Assembly: GCA_016169945.1 (NCBI GenBank)
Contig: JADLSH010000379.1
Coordinates: 3,903,501-3,967,500, forward strand
Direction of reading: 5' to 3'
DNA from: Trachythela sp. YZ-2020
Taxonomy: Eukaryota > Cnidaria > Anthozoa > Malacalcyonacea > Clavulariidae
Length of the DNA: 64,000 bases
Position 1 is the stretch's first letter. Every line of letters begins with the position of its first letter. Shown here piece by piece: positions 11,601 through 23,600 of this stretch. The notes under the pieces were generated by a model, which saw only the letters and a list, made by a program, of their open reading frames with translations, made no database searches and was not told the origin of the DNA. The position numbers and the translations under genes are program-made.

Positions 11601-14600
11601 TAGCAATTATACAGGGTGAACCAAAAAAAGTCCCCCTATAGAAATCACCCTTTTGTTGTTAAACGTGCGTTGTTATACCTCTGGGAATTTAAAATGGCTT
11701 CTAAAACGGCTACACAAAAATGTCAAATTACAAATTCGTCTTACCGTCAGTTCGAGTAAGAATGGTTCAACTGACTACAGAGCAACGAGTATTTGTCGTA
11801 ACAACTTATACGTCGCGCTAAATTACTTGGACGAAGGGAAGTTGTAAATACTTCCGCCGTTCATGTACAATTCAATTAAATTCCCAAAGGTATAATAACG
11901 CGCAAGAGTGATTTCTAAAGGGGGACTTTTTTGGGGGACACCGTGTATAGGAATGATTAAACCCTATATATGCAAGTGGAACACTGGAGATGAACAATTA
12001 AGCCACAACTTATAACACATAAAATTTCTGTAAAATACTCACGTAAAAACGCACAAGTTGTAACAAACTTGCAGCATGAGACTTGTACAAATGCTGTTTC
12101 AACAACTTGTTATCAGGATGTGTTCGCACTGCTTGTTCCCAGCCTGTTGACAAGTTGCTACAAGGTTGTTGTCTTAACACACGTGTTACAAGTTGTTCCA
12201 ACAACTTGTTATCGTCCTGCAGTTCACCAATTTGTTAACAAGTTGTAAGAGACAACCTCGTCGCAACTTGATGAAATGACGACACAACACAAGCCTTGAT
12301 AAAATATATTTCTTTCTGGCAGCAAGCATCCAGACCCACAACATTTCCTGCCAAATTTCAATTTCCAACAGTGTGTGCTTTCAACATAACCAATGCAATT
12401 ATGTATGGTCGTGACCCAAGTCACCCAGCCCCCAAAAATGTCAGGTGGCCAGGCTATGCTGGCACAAAAACATTCAAAAACACTTGAAATCTTCAAGTGT
12501 TCAATTAAGCAGCGTTTATTTCTTGTATTTTACTATTTCAACATTGTTGAATGCTAACAACGTTAGAACTTATAAATTTGTCAAACGTCATTCTTGATTT
12601 CACGCTTTTCCTAAAAATGTCTTGTGAGGTCAGAACGATTTCCTGCAATGCCGGCGGACATTCTCAAACCTTGTCAGACAACATTGTTACAACTTGTTGA
12701 CAAGCTTACTAGAACCCTGTTGCGAACACATCCTGTTGATGAAGATGTGAGATTTTCGCGACTGTAATAAGCATTCATATGGTTTAACAACAACACACAA
12801 CCTAGAATGTACCTCTACATCACGAATTATGTCCGTTGTAACTGCCAAAGACTGGGCAACAGTCGAAGTTGAAGGCAAATCTTTGAATGTCTCATTGCAG
12901 CCATCATTTGTCTATTAATAAGAAAAATACATTTTATATTAAACAACTCTTGATGTTGGTTCACGTCAACCTGAAAAAGAGAAGACTTTTTGAAGTTTCG
13001 AGAGAGAGGCCTTCTTCAATATAATACGTGATTCCAGTGCAGGTAGTGAGTGATAAACGATATACTTGAGGATTTTTAGGATCAAACTACCTGAAAATAT
13101 ATAACAAGAACTTTGACGTTTTGAGCGAAGGTCCTTCGTTCTGGAAGTTAGTAGTGTGGGTCGGGAAAAAACATGACCGTGCTCATACAGGTTTCGTGCA
13201 AGTTCGCAATAAGAAGATTTAAGGACTTTGCAAGGACTATTCAAACACTAAAATGAAATTTTTCAACAAAACACAATCCAAATATAAGAAAAAATATACT
13301 AGTGGACTCTGATAAAATGATGGCGGCTGAACGATAACCATAGTAAACGAATGGATGACAAGCGACTTTCTTACAGTTTTTCCAAATAAAATTATCCTCA
13401 TTAGATAATTATGTTCTATTTTGAATTAACATTATGTGTCATTTTCAAGCACTTTTAACAAATTTTGTATTTTCACGCACTATTCAAGTGCTCTTGAAAT
13501 TGATTTTTCAATAGACACTTCCCGAATTTGCTTGAGTGCACACGAAATAGCTTGAAATCGAGGCGGACAATGTAATCCATTGTAAATAGGCAGTTTACAT
13601 TGCCAGCCAGGAAATTCGGGAAGTGTATATATTTAAGCACTTTTCAAGGAGTTTAAGGACCTGCACGAACCCTGTTATATAGTGAATACAAAGGCGATCA
13701 TGTGATAGAAATATACCAATCAGATGGATTTAGTCAAAACAAAGTATGAACAAAATATGGAGATCACATTACAGAATATATAAATATGGAAGAATAGGTG
13801 AAAAATACATGAATTTAAATACATATTGTCTTTTTCATTTATTTCCATATTTTTGCTTATACAGTACTTTTACTACGTCCATCTGATTGGTCTAGTTTTA
13901 TCACATGATCACGCTACTAACTTCCAGACGAAGGGCATTCGATCGAAACATCAAAGTTCTTGTCATACTTTTCAGCTAGTTTGACCCTACAAACCCTTTT
14001 TACTAGCTCCCCCGAGGAAGGGCTTTCATTCGCAGCTGAGAAGTTGTCTTATCTCTTTTCATTGTGACGCGAACGAACACGAACACTTGTTTACATTTAC
14101 ACCACGCCCAATCTTGAAGATTAACAGGGCAATAACTGTGGATGGAATTGTTCCATACAGAAATAAAGTAAATACATAGAGAAGCATGATTATACACCAC
14201 ATACAAGGCCAACATACGCTCAATTTCACACTACGGCATTACAACTTTATAGTTGTTTTAGGGACTCCTTATTAAAGCAATTTTGACACCAATAACTGTT
14301 CAAGCAGTGGTGTAACTTAACGCTTGCCAGGGGCAAGTGAAAATCATTACAGGCAAGTAGAAGTTTCTTCTTGGTTGCCCGATTGGGTAAGTTGCATGCA
14401 TGCATGCTTTCTGTTTCAGCTTTGCCAGAACAAGTTGACCATCTCTAAGTTATTATCCCCAAGTACAGTATTAAATGAGTAAAATATTGACTATTCATGC
14501 CTTCTGCTGGATAATTTAAAGAATGTAAATAGATGAGCACGCCCCGATGGACATTGTGCCTCAACTTAAATTCGACTTCATTTCTATAGGGTGTATAAAG

Positions 14601-17600
14601 AAAGCGCAATCCTCGATTCAAATGTGGATTTTGAAACGAATATAGCAGTAAAGCCTATATGTTTACATTCATTTGGAAGCTTAGCTATTCAGCTTTCTAA
14701 CGATGGTTTACTTTTTAAATTTGATCGATTGGTTCGCGAAAAATATTACTTTAAGCAAATATTACTAAAGCGGCCCTGAACTCATCTCGTAAAAATTCCC
14801 AAAACTATCAAAGCTTTTTGCTAATAGCAGATCAAAATCAAGTATGCACATTCCTATGCACCATTTTTAATTTATTACTAACTTTCCATACACAGCGGTG
14901 CTGGTTTAAACAGTTTAAGTTTGCGGCCACCAACTTGCTAATTTCTATTTACGTTACAATTAACTTACGGCGCTGTCCGACGGGCAATACACGGAGATTG
15001 TTTTTATTACTTTTTGGATCGATTTAGGAGTATAAAGTAAATTACACAGCTCAACATCTCTTAAAACATCTTTCAAAGACTTCTTAGTACTTTGTTTCGC
15101 GTGAAAACAACAGTATTAAGGTTTAAACAAGAAGATTCAAGAATTCCAAATGCGACTATTTAATAAAATTGCATAATTGTAACGTAAACAGAAATTGGAA
15201 AGTTGGTGGCCGCAAGCGTAAACTGTTTAAACCAGTACAATTGTGCATGGAAAGCTTTCAAATGAATGTAAACATATAGGGTTTACTATTCCATTATTTT
15301 AAAAATCTACATTTGAATCGAGGATTGCGGGGTTTTTTATACACCCTGCATATAATGCAAATTGTAGTTATCCGTCTGCATATCATGCTTGCTGCAATCA
15401 TTTGCTTTAAGGTGTGTTATATATGAACCAAAGCTAGATCTAATGGCAAGTGAATTCTATTCAGGGCAACCATTTTTCATGTCCAACTTGCCCTGACCGC
15501 AAGTGGTCAAAAAAGTTAAGTTACACCACTGCAAATGGTCCCCATTACCCATATTATATCTATATTATATCTATCTAAACAAAAAAACACCACAGACCAC
15601 TTTACCAATTTCTACAAACTAGATTTTACGAACATAAATAGTAACAGTCGTTCGTTCTATTTTGCTGTGTCTTTCCATTCTTGGCTGCGTGAACACGACC
15701 AAAACAGCCTTCTAGCTAAGCCCCTTGATGTAATCTGTGTAATAAAGAAATTTTTACATACCGCGCAATCTGCCAACAACATTTCTTTGGCTGCATTTTT
15801 TACACTCTGGCATTGTACATGACTAGAAGTCTCCTCCATCTCGTGCAATGTTGCATGAACTGGAAACGTGAGTAACGTAAACAGTGAACACAAGCCAAAG
15901 TCATCAAATTCTCTACATTTCAAGTGAAAATAGTACAGTCAAAATCTTGAGGGCATGGTTCACATGTATAGGTAGCGATATAAAACAATATTCTTGAGGG
16001 TTAAACTACATGAAAGATGCAACAAGCACTTTGGGATTTAGAGCGAAGGCCGTTCGTGTTGAAGTTAGTAGCAACTAAATTCTAAATGCGACACTTTAGT
16101 GCTGCTTAGACGAAGAGACTTCGCTTGAAACGTCGAAGTTTTTGTTCTATTTTCAGGTAGTTTCATCCTATAAACTCTCAAGTACATTGTACAGTCAAAT
16201 CACTCTCCACCGCAGAACATTATTACGTAATTATTAGTCAAACGCCGTAGTCAAATTACGTGATTAGTGAGCTTAAGCAAGCGACGTTTTTGACGCCACG
16301 GATGTCAGATTGCCGAGAGGGGACTGGATCAAGAACTGTGTTTTTGTCAGTTTGTGGTGATCTTCAACAATTATGGCAAAACTTGAGGTTTTTAAAGTCT
16401 ACGAAGTCCCTACGCGAGCATCATGATGAAAAACGCCGCCAAAATTAGGTATGCTAACATACGGGTGACGTCCGTGTTGACAAAAACGTCGCTTGCTTAA
16501 GCTCCCTAATATTAGTTAAAACGACGTGGTCAAATTACGTAATTACTAGGGTACCTGCAAGGCAGGGAATGCTGCGTGGGCTTTTATTATTCTATAGCTT
16601 GTTGAAACATGACGTTTATGCAACCCAAATTATATTCAGTAGATTGTGAATTAAATGTAGAGGTGCATACTCTGACAAGTATTTCAAAGAGATGAAGGCG
16701 ATGAGCTTAGTTTACCAGGATTCAGACATCAGCAAGCAGCTAAATGTACCAGGTTTTTTACAAAACATGAAAACAGATCAATTGAATTTTTTGTAACATC
16801 AATCAAAATATCATCATCAATATCTTCCATGCATTGTACTTCCACATGATATTGTGAAAAGTCAATGGGGAAAATTTGTGTACTGCCAGTGCCAGTGAAC
16901 TCTAAGGAAACTGGAATGATAAGTCAGGGGGGGAAATTGAAGCCGTGCTTTGCAGGTAGTGCCAGTCCTTTTTCACAATTTTTTTTTTAAATATAGTTTG
17001 TCACTAACTTTCATTTACGCCTTCCTTTTTCATCTTAGAGCACACTAGGCCAATTGAATTTTTTACCCAAGAACTTACGACAAACATAATTCGTGCACCT
17101 ACTGAAATAATCCAGGCACAAAAGCCTTCCGGATAGAGTTCAGACAAATGACAATGTAACTTATGTTGAAGAATATTAGAGGTCGTTTAGAATTGATTTT
17201 CAAGCTTGCAGTAACCTATTACTTGCAGTAAGTTAAATGATAAGGATTATATAAGCTAGATCAGCCGCCATATTCAAAGTGTTCACTATTAATGCGATGT
17301 TGTGCGATGCATCGCACAAATTAGCATACCATGACTCACAGTGATTGTAGTGTGGTTGTCATGTGCGGTTGTGCGATGCATCGCACAAATTAGCACACCA
17401 TGACTTACAGTGATTGTACGGTGTGATTGTCATGTGCAGTTGTGCGATGCATCGCACAAATTAGCATACCATGACTCACAGTAATTGTAGTGTGGTTGTC
17501 ATGTGCGGTTGTGCGATGCATCGAACAAATTAGCATACCATGACTTACAGTGATTGTAGTGTTTTTATAATCCATGGTGAAATTAAGTTGAATATTTCTC

Positions 17601-20600
17601 AAAAGAGAACGAAATAGCCTATTGTGAGCAAAATATTCACCTGGGTGTTCAACTTTATAACTCTAACGGTCTAATACCCAGGTCTAATGTTTGTCAAGAT
17701 CATTTGATTTGACAGGTATTAATAATCTGGTCAGCCAATCATGTTCAACTAGCCTCACGTTGATTGGCTGAGCGAATTGAAACCACAAACATTGAAGTTT
17801 CACGGGAGAATAAACAATGTTTTTTATCAATCTCGTACCCAGAGCCTGTGATCCTTTTGGCTCTGGGTACGAGATTAAAGGTTACCTAATGGTTTTCCGT
17901 GCAGGATTGCGTGATCCTAACACGCCGGATGTTGCGAGACTTTCTGAAAGCGTAAAAAAATACGAGCCGATAGGCGAGTATTTTTTAGCTTTCAGAATGT
18001 CGAGCAACATCCCAAGTGTTAGGATCACACAATCCTGCACGGAAAACCATTAGGTAATTATTTTATAAAATAACGACAAAGAAACAACGGACATTTAAAA
18101 GCCCCGCGAAGCGCCTAAAATTTTCCGTGCATGATTATCTCATCCTGCACGAGTATTGACGAATCACAGCTCGCGTAGTAAACATGTTATTTTATAATGT
18201 GTTTTTATCTGTAGCTGTTCGTCCTTAGTTCCTAACGACGGTACATTTGTGCATTTGATCATATACTATATATAGCATGTTAATTTGCGCAATATAAATA
18301 TTAAATATTATTATTACTACACACTCTGGTACCACACGATGACACGAGCAATGGACACGAGTTCGTTCAACTGAGCCTGCTAAGTACTAATCTGAAAATC
18401 CGCGGCTTCAACGAACAAAATGCTTCGCATGTAGCATTCTAACAAGCTCACATTAACTGTGCACGTGTGATCGTCACAGCGTGCGTGAGAAAAATATAAT
18501 CAGGATATAATGGAACAGATTGCGTGACTGTGTTATATATATACACTTTTATGGCGAGAGTTGTGCTTATTTGTCAATATTTCGAATATTCTACATTTTC
18601 CTTCGAATTTTCTTCGTTTTTCTGGAATTTCTGGACTTTCAAAAGGAAATTTGCTTCAAAGTGGAACCATTGCTCAATTCCTCGAAACTCTCCTCAGTCC
18701 TTTTGAAAGTTCATATTCCCGCACATTGGCTTCAAAGAATCATAGGCCTTGATACTGTTCACTGTGTACTGCGCACCACCTACAGCGCACGACCACAATG
18801 CAATGTGCTAGAAATGTTTGAGATAAAAATTCCCTATATATACAAATTAGACCTGCTGCATCGTTCACTCGCTACCGCAGTGAATCACTATCTAGTTCAC
18901 TCGCTATCCCCACGTTACCACTACTATCTCTATGTCACTATTATCATCTTTAATAATGAAGAATTTATCAAGTTAAGCCTATGAGGAGGAGAGTGCAGTT
19001 AAACTCTAATTAACATGTACGCTATCTGCTGAGCACCTATAATCATAGGCTTCCCAGGCTCTGGGTTTGTTTAAAGATAAAATATATTACAGCTAAATGT
19101 TACTGTATTTTAGCATAAACTTAATAACTTTAAAAAGTTAACTTAAAAAACTTAATAACTTAAAAAACTTAATAAAATCAACTTACTTTGTCAATAACAA
19201 AGTGACAAAGTAAGTTGATTTTATTAAGGTGGTTATTCCCCCCTTTCCTAGCCATTTTTTTAAAAAAAATAGGTTTAAAGTGATTTAGGTACCTTGACTA
19301 CTGTAGTTTGTGGCTACATAATTTATTTTAGGATATATGTTGTGTATCTTGCATAAAAAGGCCAAAATATGGGAAAGTATTGTAGTTTGCTCCCTAGCAA
19401 CGCCTTAGCAACGCGATTTTAGAGCAAAATTGCATCAAAAAATGCCCGAAAATGCTTGGTTTTTCATTTCTCCTTTTGGTGTATGTTATTTAGAAGGTTT
19501 TTCTTTTGCTTTATCGTGATTGGTCCATTTGGGGAGCAGGGGGGGGGAGACGAACTTATAGCAGAATATTGTATTGAAATTTCGTGAGTGGAAAAGTAAA
19601 CAGTGTTGGTTCTCTTCAAAAATAGTCGTTGTACTCAAAATTTAAGTTCAGAAGTAAGTTTTTCTCTTGTATAAAAGAAATTGTTTGTTATTCTGGCCAT
19701 ATAAATGGGAAGTGAACGTAACAGAACGCGAAAAAGGGCGAGTAAACCACCTTCAAAACAACCGAAGAAACCCAAGCTGGCTAAACATGGCGATCCTAGT
19801 GTTGACGCATGTGGACCTTCTGGGGCTAAAATACGCGATCAGAGTGCAAGTTATAGCACTGATACGGAGAATGTCGACATTATGAAGCAAGGTACGATAT
19901 TTATGGACTTAGCACTCTTGTTTACTGTGTTTGAGAACATATTGAAATGCCCTGAATGTGGTGATAAAATGAATTCACATGTTGACTTCAAAAGAAAAAA
20001 TGGTTTTTCCCATTACATTGTTTTGGAGTGTCAATCTTCTGAATGTGAGTGGAAGTATTGTTTTAACACTTCAATTAAAACAGGACAATCCTTTGAAATA
20101 AATGTCAGGGCAGTACTGGCATTCAGAGAAATTGGAAAAGGTCACAAGGCCATGACAACATTCACAAAAGTCATGAACATGCCTCCCCCGCCAACTCGAC
20201 GAAACTTCACAAAAATACAAAACAACAAGCTCTTGCCGACTGTGAAGCAACTAGCAAATGACAGCATGAACAATAATGCAATGGAAGTAAAAGAAATGTG
20301 TAGCAGTGATGAAGGAGAGTGTGGCATATCGCTTGATGGTACTTGGCAACGAAGAGGACATACATCCCACAATGGCGTCGTTACGGCTATATCTTTGGAC
20401 ACCAAAAAGTGTGTTGATGTTGAAATAATGTCTGATAAATGTAAGCAGTGTGAAAATTGGGAGAAAAGAACCAATGACCCAAAGTACGTTGAATGGAAGG
20501 CAAGTCACAATTGTAAAATAAACCATACAGGAAGTGCAGGCAGTATGGAAACGGCTGGTGCTCTCAGGATTTTTGAACGGTCGTTTGTTACCCGTGGCCT

Positions 20601-23600
20601 CAAATACACAAGAATGTTGGGTGATGGTGACTCCTCAACATACAGTGCTATTGTTGATAGCCAACCTTATGGGGAGGATTGCATACCCAGCAAGCTAGAG
20701 TGCATCGGTCATGTGCAAAAGCGTGTCGGAAGCCGGTTGCGCAAGTTGAAGAGCACATACAAAAGAACGAAACTTGATGATGGGAAAGGTGTTGGTGGCC
20801 GGGGAAGACTGACTGATGGCAAAATAGACATTTTGCAAAACTACTATGGTCTGGCAATAAGAGAAAATTTAGAAAGCACATCAGAAATGGCCAGAACAAT
20901 AGAGGCTGTTTTGTATCATGTTGCATCAAATGATGAAAGCCCGCAACATCACCTCTGCCCTGATGGAAAAGACAGTTGGTGTGGGTACAAAACAGATCCA
21001 GAGTCGTACAAGCATAAAAATGGTATCCCCAAATGTATTGTGGATTTGGTGAAACCCATTTTGATGATTTGAGTAAACCTGAGCTATTGGAGAAGTGCAC
21101 CCATGGCTTGACACAAAACGTGAACGAATGCCTAAATGGCCTCATCTGGAATAGATGCCCCAAGACAACATATGTTGAACAACAAACTGTAGCCTTGGCT
21201 ACCTATTTATCTGTCCTGAAATTCAATGATGGTGATATCTCTTTTATTAAAATATTTCAGGATATGGATATAAAGCCAGGCGTCTTTACTTGTAAAGGTG
21301 CCCAAGAATGTGACACAAGCCGGATCGAGCTTTCAGCCAAGAAGACAACTGAGAAGGTCAAACAAAGGAGGAAAACACTCAGACACCTCAGAAAAAGTTA
21401 TATAGACACAACTGAGGCCAATGAGGGTCTGACATATGAAGCAGGTAGCTTCTGATGCCTTCTAAGGTAAAAAAAATGAAACAAAACTTTAACTTGCATT
21501 TTCCCGATTTAGCAATTTTAGCAGCATTGGTAACTTTTGTGACATGATAATTTTTAGACTATTTTAGATATTGCATCTATACTTAGCATACTTATTCTAC
21601 ATAGTATTAGCTAGTGCCTGACATTCTCAGAAAGTCAAATTTGCTAATTGCGTATTAATTATATCATATTTATTGTCTAATTAGCCGTGAAATTTTGACA
21701 ATTTCATATAAAACTTGCATTTCTCTTCATATTTTTTTTCTTGATGCTTTATCTAAAAAATAGACAATGTCAGGCACTAGCTCATGTCTTAAGCTTTTAA
21801 AAAATATGTAATGTGTCACAATAATATAAATCCTTCTTAAGATATCATGTTTCAAATAAAGCATATTTTTTGCTGATTCAGCAGTCGCCATCTTGGTTAA
21901 TTAGCCTAATTAATGAGAATGTGAAAATTTTTTTTTACCAATTAGTTTTGACTCCCAGACACTTTCAAAATATGGTGATATTTAGTTCTTCTTGTGCAAA
22001 TTTAAAAATTTTGATTGAAGGGGGGAATAACCACCTTAAGTTTTTATTGTTTACATCACTTTAAGCTAAAATACAGTAAAATTTACCCGTAATATATTTG
22101 ATTTTTAAACACACCCAGAGCCTGGGAAGCCTGTGCTATAATAAACAGATTCATTTTTTATCAAATGAAGTAAGAAACTCACAGAAACTGTGAAGCATGA
22201 AACACTCCTTGGATGAGTTGATAAGCATGAAATACAAACAGTCTTCTGTGAAGAATCAGGATAAACTCCAACAAAGTTTTAAACAAACGTTTCTCCTCTT
22301 GAAGGTTGAGTAAGAGTGCCCAGTTGATTTGCCATGAACTAAATCAAACAATGCATAGAATCAGGACATATTTTAAGGATTTGTAAGTGGGGGGCCATTT
22401 GTGAAAAAGGACCCTTAATCCGAGTGCTGAAGGCGCAAGCCCTGTAGGGGTCAGGGGGAGGTTTTTCCCGGGAAACTTTTGAAATCTGGAGCTCTGAAAT
22501 TGCCAAGCCAATAGTATTTCAATGTTTTAACTAAAACTTTAAAAATGTCTAACAATATAAGCCATAAAAACAATATTTCGTTAAACACAGACAAATCATT
22601 TACTCTGTAAACGACCCAATGTATAAAGGGCCCAGGGAGTGGGGGGCCAATTTTGTGTGAGTGGGGGGCCATCAAGAGGGCCTGGGGGGCCAAGTGGCCC
22701 CCCAGTATATATGTTAAAATATGCCTTGCATAGAATACAGTAAATGGTCATGTTATAAATTACCCTGTCTAGCTTTATATTAAAGTGAAATAGTCGGACT
22801 GGTATTACAGAGAAATAACAGAGCAAGGAATATAATGTATTGGGACACATTGTCACTTAATAACTTAACCCCTCAAGCTGAAATGCACCACATTGTGCTC
22901 ATTTGTAACTCAGATGCAACATCTTAAGGCCTGGTCAAACGCAAACGAGAGTTAAGGTATGTTTACACGTTGCGATTTGTCGGGCCGATTTTAGGTTTTG
23001 CTCAATGTTAATGATGAATATTTCGAGTTGATGATGCCGTCATGATGACGTTTGCCACGTATTTTTCAAATAAACGTGTAAACGCAGCGTGTAAACGTAG
23101 CTTTAGAATTTGAGTTTCGAGAACACTTGTGCCCCAGTCAAACGAGAACAAGAGTTGCATAAACGTTGACTGGATATTACCACTCATACCGGTCAAACAA
23201 TTAAAAACTCTCATCAAAATTTGAACCAGCTCAAAGTCGATGAGAGTTAGCAGTGAAATGCAACCAAGATTTGCAACTCTCACTTAATCTCGTCAACTCT
23301 CATCCTTGTCTGACTGGGGCTTTAATATTTTACTCATGCAGTACTTTTCTCAACAGGCATGCACAACTACAGTTTTGCACAATATTTATACTCACTTGAG
23401 CGCCGCGGTGGTCTTTAAATTTTTAGTGTTTTTGATGTGACGCTTATTTGAGGGCGGCTCTTATTAGAGGGCGCCGCTCTTTAAAAAATATTCTACTTGT
23501 ATCTACAGAGCATTCAGCATTGAAATATACTCACTTTAAACTCAAAAACAATGTATAGTACAAGATAATAAATGTCCGAGGCTGATTAAAGATTGAGATG

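Larger units (their letters stand above)
19049..22135. repeat. Older inverted repeat split by the Kolobok element
   Basis: Left arm (about 19049-19110, CTTCCCAGGCTCTGGGT and TACTGTATTTTAGC) and right arm (about 22065-22135) are inverted copies flanking the Kolobok insertion. A further local palindrome (AAATCAACTTACTTTGTCA) sits at 19175-19223. The Kolobok element evidently inserted into a pre-existing foldback repeat. Confidence 0.6.

Noticed and set aside
18520..18984. 154-aa ORF as a gene
   Set aside because: Overlaps other ORFs in different frames and has no domain or conserved look; it lies in a BRAT1 intron.
20142..21163. Antisense ORFs of 91-171 aa inside the Kolobok transposase
   Set aside because: Shadows of the coding strand, which has clear zinc-ribbon and DDE-type motifs.
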